Shown in pieces: positions 1 to 5,853 of a stretch of DNA of 7,595 bases (positions within the stretch are counted from its first letter, which is position 1; each line of letters begins with the position of its first letter). The stretch comes from Clostridia bacterium (GTDB lineage Bacteria > Bacillota > Clostridia > Oscillospirales > UBA644): assembly GCA_017424085.1 (NCBI GenBank), contig JAFPBP010000286.1, positions 1-7,595 of the forward strand, given 5' to 3'. Made by a program: the position numbers and the translations under genes. A model generated the notes under the pieces. It had not been told where the DNA came from. It saw nothing but the letters and a program-made list of their open reading frames with translations, and ran no database searches.

Positions 1-1432
1 GACGAATGCGCTGGGATTCCCCGCCCGACAGAGTCGCCGAGGAGCGAGCAAGGGTCAGGTATTCCAGACCAACACTCTTCAAAAATCCCAAACGGGACTT
101 GATCTCCTTGAGAATCAACGATGCAATCGCCGCATCACGGGGTGAAAGCACCAGATTTTCGATAAAATTCAATGCTTCCCCGATGGAAAGATGACAGAAT
201 TGATCGATGTTCAACCCGCCTACAGTCACTGCAAGCGACAACTCGTTCAAGCGGGCGCCTCCGCAATCGGGGCAGGGCTTATTGCTCATCATTGATTCGT
301 ATTCGGCTTTTACGTAGGCGCTGGAGGTTGCCTTATAACGGCGCTCGATGGTGGGGATAATGCCCTCAAAGGACTGATTGCCGTAAAGGACCTCATGAAT
401 AGTCTCGGGATTCACGTCCTGCACGGGAGTACTCAGCTTATCCCCGTGAGCTTTGTAAATTGCCGTAATGGCTTTGAGGAGGTAAGGGCTTGAGGTAATG
501 TTACCGAACCCCATGGCGCTGACCGCCCCGTCAAGAATGGTCTTGGATCGGTCGGTGAGGACCAGATCGGGGTCGATACGCATGAGATAACCGATGCCGC
601 TGCAGGTCTTGCAGGCACCCATGGGATTGTTGAAGGAGAACATTCGGGGAGACAGCTCCTCGATTCCGATATCGTGCTCGGGGCAGGAATACCGCTGGGA
701 AAACATCCGATCCTCATTCCCGTCAGTAACCAGAACCAACCCCTTGCTCAAACGGGAGGCGGTCTCGCAGGAATCGGTCAGACGACGGCGGATATCCTCA
801 CGCACCGACAAGCGATCCACAACGATCTCAATGTCGTGCTTTTTATTCTTTTCCAGAGGGATTTCTTCCATCAAGTCGCAAACCACGCCGTCCACACGGG
901 CACGAACGTAGCCGCTCTTACGATAGTCCGCAAAAAGCTTGGCGAATTCACCCTTCCGACCCCGGATCACGGGCGCCAGAATCTGAATACGGGTTCCCTC
1001 GGGATATTCCATGATGCGATCGACAATCTGATCCAAGGGCTGCTTTTTGATCTCAATGCCGCAGACGGGACAATGAGGAATTCCGACGCGGGCGTACAGA
1101 AGACGGAGATAGTCGTAGATTTCGGTAGTGGTACCGACCGTGGAGCGGGGGTTTTTGGAGGTGGTTTTCTGATCAATGGAAATGGCGGGAGAAAGCCCCT
1201 CGATGCCGTCCACGTCAGGCTTTTCCATCTGCCCCAAAAACATACGGGCATAGGACGAAAGGGACTCCACGTAGCGACGTTGCCCTTCCGCATAAATGGT
1301 GTCGAAGGCAAGGGAAGATTTCCCCGACCCCGAAAGTCCCGTAAAGACGATAAATTTATTTCTGGGGATGGTCAGATCAATATTTTTCAGATTGTTCTGC
1401 CGTGCCCCACGGATAATCAGATCCTCGTTCAT
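1..1432 (-). CDS. uvrA: Excinuclease ABC subunit A, N-terminal half (runs off left edge)
   Basis: UvrA is the ATP-dependent damage sensor of nucleotide excision repair; as a dimer it loads UvrB onto lesions in the cytoplasm. The first 477 codons of about 940 are present. Visible are a Walker A motif GLSGSGKS at residues 32-39, followed by the family-typical QRRYVESLSSYARMFLGQM stretch. Cysteine pairs lie at C121/C124 and C387/C390. The zinc module near residues 250-277 contains PRMFSFNNPMGAC. The ABC signature LSGGESQR is at 468-475, right at the window edge. In the zinc module the first pair reads C250-x2-H253 instead of C-x2-C; the second pair C274/C277 is intact. The ATG overlaps the uvrB stop as ATGA, and AAGGCGG inside the end of uvrB lies 6 bases upstream, so translation is probably coupled to uvrB. 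There is no frameshift in the visible part. Identification is by recalled family sequence and is very secure. Confidence 0.98.
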   Translation of the reverse strand, partial: MNEDLIIRGARQNNLKNIDLTIPRNKFIVFTGLSGSGKSSLAFDTIYAEGQRRYVESLSSYARMFLGQMEKPDVDGIEGLSPAISIDQKTTSKNPRSTVGTTTEIYDYLRLLYARVGIPHCPVCGIEIKKQPLDQIVDRIMEYPEGTRIQILAPVIRGRKGEFAKLFADYRKSGYVRARVDGVVCDLMEEIPLEKNKKHDIEIVVDRLSVREDIRRRLTDSCETASRLSKGLVLVTDGNEDRMFSQRYSCPEHDIGIEELSPRMFSFNNPMGACKTCSGIGYLMRIDPDLVLTDRSKTILDGAVSAMGFGNITSSPYLLKAITAIYKAHGDKLSTPVQDVNPETIHEVLYGNQSFEGIIPTIERRYKATSSAYVKAEYESMMSNKPCPDCGGARLNELSLAVTVGGLNIDQFCHLSIGEALNFIENLVLSPRDAAIASLILKEIKSRLGFLKSVGLEYLTLARSSATLSGGESQRIR

Positions 1433-1446
1433 TTTTGCCCGCCTTT
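1429..1446 (-). promoter_or_regulatory. uvrB-uvrA ATGA overlap with internal ribosome binding site
   Basis: The uvrB TGA (1431-1429) and the uvrA ATG (1432-1430) overlap in ATGA. AAGGCGG at 1445-1439, one base from consensus, lies inside the last uvrB codons with a 6-base spacer. This arrangement normally gives coupled translation and keeps UvrB and UvrA in proportion. The coupling itself is inferred. Confidence 0.85.
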
Positions 1447-3411
1447 CAGCTTGCGGATTTCATCCCGCAATTTTGCCGCATATTCGAAATCCAATCGCTT
1501 CGCGGCTTCGTTCATTTCCTTGGTCAGCCGTTCGATCATCCGCTGCTTTTCTTCCTTGGACAGCTTCTTGGAATCCAAAGAACGCTTTTCCTTTGCCTCC
1601 GAATCCTGAACCACCGTGGAGAAGGTCATGCCGCCATCCACCTTTTTCACGATGGTTTTGGGGATGATACCGTGCTCCTTGTTGTATTGATCCTGAATTC
1701 CGCGACGGCGCTCGGTCTCGCGGATGGCACCCTCCATGGCGGGAGTAACCGAATCACCGTACATGATGACCTGACCTTTGGCATTTCGCGCCGCACGACC
1801 GATGATCTGAATCAACGAGGTTTCGTTCCGCAAAAATCCCTGCTTGTCCGCATCCAGAATAGCAACGAGGGAAACCTCGGGCAGATCCAACCCCTCGCGG
1901 AGGAGGTTGATCCCGACCAACACGTCAAAATCTCCGTTCCGCAGATCCTTGAGGATCTGAATACGGTCCAGAGTTTCAATATCGTGATGCAGATAACGAA
2001 CGCGGATATCCATTTTGCCCATATAATCCGCAAGGGATTCCGCCAGCCGCTTTGTCACCGTAACCACCAGCACCCGCTCCTTTTTCGCAACGCGGGCGCT
2101 GATTTCGGACAGAAGATCGTCGATCTGTCCCTCCGTGGGGCGCACGGAGATCTCGGGATCCAGCAATCCCGTGGGGCGAATGATCTGCTCCACGATTTGC
2201 TTCGATTCAGTGCGCTCGAATTCTCCCGGAGTAGCGGAAACGTAGATCACTTGATTGACCCTCTCATCGTATTCCGCAAAGGACAGAGGTCGGTTGTCAA
2301 ACGCCGAGGGAAGACGGAAGCCGTAATCCACAAGGCTGGTCTTGCGGGAGCGGTCTCCCCCACCCATGCTCCGCACCTGAGGAAGAGTTACGTGGCTCTC
2401 GTCCACGAACATAAGATAATCTTTGGGGAAATAGTCCAACAAGGTATGAGGCGTAGAGCCCGGGGCACGCCCCTCCAGAATGCGGGAGTAGTTCTCAACG
2501 CCCTTACAGTACCCAACCTGCTTCAGAAATTCCACGTCGTACATGGTGCGCTCGGTGATGCGCTGTGCCTCGATCAGCTTTCCCTGTGCGGTAAACCACG
2601 CGGCACGCTCCTCCGCCTCCCGCAGGATCTCTTCAATGGCTTGATCCATTTTGTCGGGGGTGGTCAGATAGTGAACGGCGGGGAAAACGGCGTAATATTC
2701 GTATCGACGGATCAATTCTCCCGTGATGGGGTCGATCTCGGAGATGCGGTCAATCTCATCGTCGAAAAATTCAATGCGGATGATACTGTTCTCCGCCGCT
2801 ACGGGGAACACCTCAACGATATCACCGTGAACGCGGAAGGTTCCGCGAGCAATGTCAAAATCGTTGCGGGAATAATGAATTGCGGTCAGCTCCCGCAAAA
2901 AATCCTCCCGATCCTTGGTTTGCCCCACGCGGACCGAGGCGATCTGCTCCCGATAAGATTGAGGGTCACCCAGGGCGTATATGCAGGATACGCTGGCAAC
3001 GATGATCACGTCTCTGCGCTCAAACAACGCCGAGGTTGCGGAGTGCCGCAAACGGTCGATATCGTCGTTGATGCTCATATCCTTTTCGATATAGGTATCG
3101 GTATGGGCAATGTAGGCCTCGGGTTGATAATAATCATAATACGAAACGAAATATTCCACCGCATTGTTGGGGAAATACTCCCGAAACTCCGAGCAGAGCT
3201 GTGCGGCGAGGGTCTTATTGTGGGCAAGGATCAGGGTGGGGCGGTTCATTTGCGCAATGATGTTCGCCATGGTAAAGGTTTTGCCCGATCCCGTAACCCC
3301 AAGAAGGGTCTGACGCTTGTCCCCGTTTTTCAAGCCGCGAACCAACGCCTCGATCGCCTTCGGCTGATCTCCCGTGGGACGGTATTCCGATGCCAATTCA
3401 AAATGATCCAA
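1429..3411 (-). CDS. uvrB: Excinuclease ABC subunit B (UvrB helicase)
   Basis: UvrB verifies DNA damage handed over by UvrA and recruits the UvrC nuclease in nucleotide excision repair. The 660-residue product is full length for the family. Walker A GVTGSGKT is at 38-45. The tyrosine-rich beta-hairpin that clamps one strand starts near 87-101 (YFVSYYDYYQPEAYI). The Walker B box DESH is at 337-340, and helicase motifs such as QIIGRAARN follow in the second RecA-like domain. A UVR motif, which binds UvrC or UvrA, covers about 622-656 (RLDFEYAAKLRDEIRKL). The start is TTG: the first residues MDHFELASEYRPTGDQPKAI match known UvrB N-termini, and AAGGAGG lies 7 bases upstream. It is the first gene of a uvrB-uvrA operon. 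In Bacillus this operon is LexA-controlled, but I see no GAAC-N4-GTTC box in the 135-base upstream gap. Confidence 0.99.
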   Translation of the reverse strand: MDHFELASEYRPTGDQPKAIEALVRGLKNGDKRQTLLGVTGSGKTFTMANIIAQMNRPTLILAHNKTLAAQLCSEFREYFPNNAVEYFVSYYDYYQPEAYIAHTDTYIEKDMSINDDIDRLRHSATSALFERRDVIIVASVSCIYALGDPQSYREQIASVRVGQTKDREDFLRELTAIHYSRNDFDIARGTFRVHGDIVEVFPVAAENSIIRIEFFDDEIDRISEIDPITGELIRRYEYYAVFPAVHYLTTPDKMDQAIEEILREAEERAAWFTAQGKLIEAQRITERTMYDVEFLKQVGYCKGVENYSRILEGRAPGSTPHTLLDYFPKDYLMFVDESHVTLPQVRSMGGGDRSRKTSLVDYGFRLPSAFDNRPLSFAEYDERVNQVIYVSATPGEFERTESKQIVEQIIRPTGLLDPEISVRPTEGQIDDLLSEISARVAKKERVLVVTVTKRLAESLADYMGKMDIRVRYLHHDIETLDRIQILKDLRNGDFDVLVGINLLREGLDLPEVSLVAILDADKQGFLRNETSLIQIIGRAARNAKGQVIMYGDSVTPAMEGAIRETERRRGIQDQYNKEHGIIPKTIVKKVDGGMTFSTVVQDSEAKEKRSLDSKKLSKEEKQRMIERLTKEMNEAAKRLDFEYAAKLRDEIRKLKGGQK

Positions 3412-3425
3412 AGCGACACCTCCTT
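3409..3425 (-). promoter_or_regulatory. Ribosome binding site deciding the TTG start of uvrB
   Basis: On the minus strand AAGGAGG (3425-3419) is followed by a 7-base spacer and then TTG (3411-3409). It is a perfect anti-16S match at ideal spacing. The codons after TTG give the family N-terminus, so this is the start even though the codon is weak. Confidence 0.9.
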
Positions 3426-3453
3426 GCGCTGCACTTACTTAAATCAATACATT

Positions 3454-3482
3454 ATTATACCACAAAATCTTAGATAAAGGAA
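3454..3482 (-). promoter_or_regulatory. Promoter of uvrBA (extended -10)
   Basis: Reading the minus strand, TGG-TATAAT at 3462-3454 is a consensus -10 with the TGn extension. At 17-base spacing the -35 position reads TTCCTT (3482-3477), a poor match, so the promoter should rely on the extended -10. The leader to the TTG would be roughly 35 bases. No LexA-like dyad overlaps it. Confidence 0.75.
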
Positions 3483-3484
3483 GA

Positions 3485-3522
3485 GGGCGGATGACTTTTT
3501 CACAAAAAAATCATATCCGCCC
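3485..3522 (-). terminator. Hairpin terminator after the DUF2809 gene
   Basis: GGGCGGAT (3485-3492) pairs with ATCCGCCC (3515-3522); two further pairs form across a 2-base bulge, leaving an A/T-rich loop. Read on the minus strand it follows the DUF2809 stop by about 25 bases, and a pyrimidine-rich but interrupted tract (TCTTCCTTT) comes after it. It would insulate uvrB from the gene upstream. The stem is clear; termination strength is uncertain because the T tract is imperfect. Confidence 0.55.
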
Positions 3523-3546
3523 CGTTTTATCGGTCAAAATCCGGTA

Positions 3547-3942
3547 TTATTGCCGCTTTGCAAGAAATTGGATCGCCGTTTCTCCCGCAAAAAAGAGCAA
3601 GCACCCCACCCCATAGCAGATCAGATCGGCAACCGAAAAGGTAGTACCCATCAGAATTCGGAAAAACGCCACGTTGTCAAATCCGAGAAGGGACACGTAA
3701 TCAAAATATTGCCCCACCTCAACCAGAACGGAAAAGAGAAACACGCCCAACGGGAACCAACGGATCCCGCTGGGAATGACGATACGCACCGCAGTACAAA
3801 GAAGAACCGTAACCAGCACGTCTCCCCCGTACGGACGGATAAAGGAGTCCCGCACGAAAAGTGCGATCAAGACCTCAATGATCAGAATTGCAAAAAATAC
3901 TGCGGCGTAAATTCCACGTATTTTCCATTGATTTGTTTTCAC
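3547..3942 (-). CDS. DUF2809 family small integral membrane protein
   Basis: This 131-residue hydrophobic protein has about four membrane segments, near residues 10-30, 41-57, 62-80 and 103-120. Family-typical features are E23, then FIRPYGGD at 34-41, R53, the pair E75/Q78 (VLVEVGQYF), R95, and GTTFSVADLICYGVG at 99-113. These match the DUF2809 pattern as I recall it. The family is loosely VanZ-like in size and layout, but its function is unknown. The start is GTG (3942-3940), with AAGGTG about 5 bases upstream. It is transcribed divergently from the P-loop gene with only 60 bases between them, and a hairpin follows its TAA stop. Nothing in the sequence identifies a substrate or partner. The family call is fairly firm; no role is proposed. 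Confidence 0.85.
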   Translation of the reverse strand: MKTNQWKIRGIYAAVFFAILIIEVLIALFVRDSFIRPYGGDVLVTVLLCTAVRIVIPSGIRWFPLGVFLFSVLVEVGQYFDYVSLLGFDNVAFFRILMGTTFSVADLICYGVGCLLFFAGETAIQFLAKRQ

Positions 3943-4002
3943 ACGATCACCTTTTTCTGAAAAATCATATAATAGAACGAAAACTTTTTACGGAGGAACG
4001 TT
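3943..4002. promoter_or_regulatory. Divergent promoter region between DUF2809 and P-loop genes
   Basis: For the plus-strand gene there is a consensus TATAAT at 3968-3973, but no good -35 at 16-18 bases. GGAGG at 3992-3996 lies 6 bases before the ATG at 4003. On the minus strand the same A/T block offers TATTAT (3974-3969) or TATGAT (3969-3964), also without a clear -35. The two -10 elements overlap, so the two polymerases could exclude each other. The plus -10 is more convincing than the minus one. Confidence 0.55.
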
Positions 4003-5055
4003 ATGAACGGAAACTGCATTCGTACCTTTCTCGGAGCAAATTCATCCCGAGGCTTTTTCTCGCTGTATCCGTCCTTTTCGGAGCAAAACCGCACGATCAT
4101 CATCAAGGGAGGTCCGGGAAGCGGAAAAAGCGGGATCATGAAACGAATCGGAGCGGAGGCTCTGCGGCGCGGATATTTCACGGAATATTGCTACTGCTCG
4201 TCCGATGCGGAATCGCTGGACGGAATCCGAATTCCCGAGCTGGGGCTTTGCATTGTGGACGGAACGCCTCCCCACACGGCAGAACCCAATTTTCCCGGAG
4301 CGAAGGATGAGATCTTCTATACGGGGCAATTCTGGGACGGAGCAAAGCTGACGCAATCCCTATCGGAGATCCGAGATCTTTCGGCGCGCATCAAGCAATG
4401 CTTTGCTCACGCATATCGGTACCTGGCAAGCGCGGGGGCGGTGGCTGAGGATCTGCGCACGGAATGGATCGCGAGGACCGATCGGGAAAAATTACGCACC
4501 TTTGCGTGCGACTTCATAAAGAGGCATTGCAAGCGTAACTGCGAGGAGGGAACGATTCACCCCCGATTCTTATCCTCAATTTCTCCTCAGGGGTACATCA
4601 CCAACAAGGACACGGTATACACAATGGCGGATCGGGTATACGTGCTGAAGGATCCCTGCGGGATCGGCTCGGTCTTTCTGGAAGCGGTAATCGAGACTGC
4701 GTACGGCTACGGACATGAGTTATACGTATGCTACGATCCTCTGTGCCCCGACGTTCCCGTTCACGTAATCCTCCCAAACGAGGGAATTGCCTTTGTAACA
4801 GACAATCACTTCGCTGCCTTTGAGCCCCAGAACGCATACCGAATCCATCTGAACCGATTCCTGAACGCCGATAACGGAATGATTGCACGGCGCAAGACCG
4901 CAGAAGGGCTGATCCGCGCCTGCATCAGAGAAGCACTTCAAGCCTTGAAGCAGGAAAAGGAATTTCACGACGATCTGGAGGAATATTACGTGGAGGCGAT
5001 GGATTTCCGAAGGCTGAACGCACAAACGGCAAGGCTGATCAAATCCATCTTCTGA
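4003..5055 (+). CDS. P-loop NTPase-like protein of PRK06851 type, second P-loop degenerate
   Basis: This 350-residue soluble protein resembles the uncharacterised PRK06851 family of Clostridia and Bacilli. An N-terminal Walker A GGPGSGKS is at 36-43. It is followed by CYCSSDAESLDG (63-74), IPELGLCIVDGTPPH (77-91) and EPNFPGAKDE (94-103), blocks I associate with this family. The second half repeats the first. FLGANSSRGF (9-18) aligns with FLSSISPQGY (189-198), the P-loop with VYVLKDPCGIGS (212-223), and the IPEL block with ILPNEGIAFVTDN (256-268). In the second copy the Walker lysine and serine are gone, so probably only the first half binds nucleotide. Helical, charged stretches at about 115-180 and 305-350 end each half. 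The start is supported by GGAGG 6 bases upstream. The gene stands alone, with a promoter in the divergent gap and a hairpin at its end. The substrate is unknown. Confidence 0.85.
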   Translation: MNGNCIRTFLGANSSRGFFSLYPSFSEQNRTIIIKGGPGSGKSGIMKRIGAEALRRGYFTEYCYCSSDAESLDGIRIPELGLCIVDGTPPHTAEPNFPGAKDEIFYTGQFWDGAKLTQSLSEIRDLSARIKQCFAHAYRYLASAGAVAEDLRTEWIARTDREKLRTFACDFIKRHCKRNCEEGTIHPRFLSSISPQGYITNKDTVYTMADRVYVLKDPCGIGSVFLEAVIETAYGYGHELYVCYDPLCPDVPVHVILPNEGIAFVTDNHFAAFEPQNAYRIHLNRFLNADNGMIARRKTAEGLIRACIREALQALKQEKEFHDDLEEYYVEAMDFRRLNAQTARLIKSIF

Positions 5056-5088
5056 AAAAACAGCGGAGTGGCTTCACTCCGCTGTTTT
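5055..5088. terminator. Bidirectional intrinsic terminator
   Basis: CAGCGGAGTG (5061-5070) and CACTCCGCTG (5075-5084) form a perfect 10-bp stem with a GCTT loop. An A run lies before it (5055-5060) and TTTT after it (5085-5088). Because the flanks are A-rich on one side and T-rich on the other, it can stop both the P-loop gene (plus) and the membrane protein gene (minus), which converge here. Confidence 0.93.
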
Positions 5089-5101
5089 GCGTCTGTAAAA
5101 T

Positions 5102-5626
5102 TCAACGGAACCGAGGACGGTAATCAACGGTCTTTCTTCTGCGACGGCGGCGGAACTGCTCGGGATTTTCCTTTTTATAGCGAAGATACATCAAAGAAAA
5201 TACCATTGCCCAAAGCAAAAAGATCAGATGCTCCGCAAGGTTCACGATCCCTTGCCAGGTGATCTCATCAACGATCATATCCCAGACGATCCAACCCGAG
5301 TCCAGCACCCACAGTCCGCAGATTCCCCACGCACAGACCTCTTTTCTGCGGCGGGAAACGATCACGAAAAAGGTCAGAAGCACCAGCAGAACGTAGGTTG
5401 CAAGATAAATGGAATAATAGATCTGCGAGCGGGTCAACAATGCGCTTCCCAGCCAATCGCTGTTATCGACGGTATAAAGAAATACCCATTTATGGAAATA
5501 GCATCCCATAAACGCGCGGCAATAGGTTTGGGTAAACTGCCAGATCATCGTCATGGCAAAGGTGGAAAACCAAGGATAAAGGCAGATCAACGTGATCGGT
5601 AACAGAGCCTGTCGGCGAGTCAACAT
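5102..5626 (-). CDS. Orphan four-helix membrane protein with arginine-rich tail
   Basis: I do not recognise a family. From the chosen ATG (5626-5624) the product has 174 residues, with likely membrane segments near 8-28, 69-90, 97-119 and 127-148. The loop at 29-68 is rich in aromatic residues and cysteine and carries a likely extracytoplasmic YTVDNSDW. Positively charged SRRRKE (91-96) follows the second helix. The third helix region holds acidic residues D109, D116, D120 and E121. The C-terminal tail is strongly basic (RRRRRRK at 159-165) and probably cytoplasmic. A longer GTG start at 5638 is possible, adding 4 residues. I prefer the ATG because AGCAGG (5643-5638) would then lie 11 bases upstream and the leader would begin near 5654. 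It has its own very strong promoter and shares a terminator with the convergent P-loop gene. Function is unknown. Confidence 0.8.
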   Translation of the reverse strand: MLTRRQALLPITLICLYPWFSTFAMTMIWQFTQTYCRAFMGCYFHKWVFLYTVDNSDWLGSALLTRSQIYYSIYLATYVLLVLLTFFVIVSRRRKEVCAWGICGLWVLDSGWIVWDMIVDEITWQGIVNLAEHLIFLLWAMVFSLMYLRYKKENPEQFRRRRRRKTVDYRPRFR

Positions 5627-5660
5627 AACAAATAACACCTGCTTTGTTTATTTCCTCTTA

Positions 5661-5689
5661 ATTATACCAAACACACCAACATCTGTCAA
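5661..5689 (-). promoter_or_regulatory. Consensus promoter of the orphan membrane protein
   Basis: On the minus strand, TTGACA (5689-5684), a 17-base spacer and TATAAT (5666-5661) match the housekeeping consensus at every position, and TGG before the -10 adds the TGn extension. Transcription should start near 5654, giving a leader of roughly 28 bases before the ATG. A second TTGAC (5697-5693) lies 8 bases further upstream. Confidence 0.92.
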
Positions 5690-5753
5690 GAGGTCAATTT
5701 GATCTGCCACAATTAGTTCAACCAAAACGATTATCGGCAGCCATTCTCCGATC

Positions 5754-5772
5754 AGAAAATGCGAAATTTTCT
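5754..5772. repeat. AT-rich inverted repeat upstream of the lipoprotein promoter
   Basis: AGAAAAT (5754-5760) and ATTTTCT (5766-5772) are perfect 7-base inverted arms around GCGAA. The repeat ends about 20 bases before the -35 of the lipoprotein promoter. It could be an operator or a chance AT-rich dyad; it has no T tract typical of a terminator. Confidence 0.35.
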
Positions 5773-5792
5773 TTACGAAGCCATGGAATGCA

Positions 5793-5821
5793 TTGACATC
5801 ACGAGGCATACATGATAGAAT
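5793..5821 (+). promoter_or_regulatory. Strong promoter of the lipoprotein gene
   Basis: TTGACA (5793-5798), a 17-base spacer and TAGAAT (5816-5821) match consensus in 11 of 12 positions, with TGA before the -10 as an extended element. Transcription should begin near 5828, about 26 bases before the ATG at 5854. This excludes an in-frame ATG at 5812, which lies inside the promoter. Confidence 0.9.
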
Positions 5822-5853
5822 TAAAATATACAAGTCCGAAAGAGGTTCGCGCT

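Noticed and set aside
674..1609. A 311-codon open frame on the plus strand opposite the start of uvrA and the end of uvrB
   Set aside because: It is antisense to two secure genes that keep full family sequence, and it spans their junction. No independent coding signs.
1435..3477. A 680-codon open frame on the plus strand opposite uvrB
   Set aside because: It lies wholly antisense to a certain uvrB gene and its translation shows no family features. The open frame follows from uvrB codon choice, which rarely places stops in the reverse frame.
3485..3530. Reading the 3485-3522 hairpin as a riboswitch or leader attenuator of uvrB
   Set aside because: It lies upstream of the uvrB -10, so it is not in the uvrB leader. 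A terminator for the DUF2809 gene explains it.
5627..5638. GTG start for the orphan membrane protein
   Set aside because: The only good purine block for it (AGAGGA) lies about 14 bases away and at or before the predicted transcript start. The ATG at 5626 fits better, though the GTG is not excluded.
5648..5833. A 61-codon minus-strand open frame in the gap between the membrane protein and the lipoprotein
   Set aside because: It covers both strong divergent promoters and has no convincing ribosome binding site, so it is very unlikely to be a gene.
5812..5853. An upstream in-frame ATG that would extend the lipoprotein by 14 residues
   Set aside because: The ATG overlaps the promoter -10 region and would precede the transcript start. 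The extension would also spoil the signal peptide.
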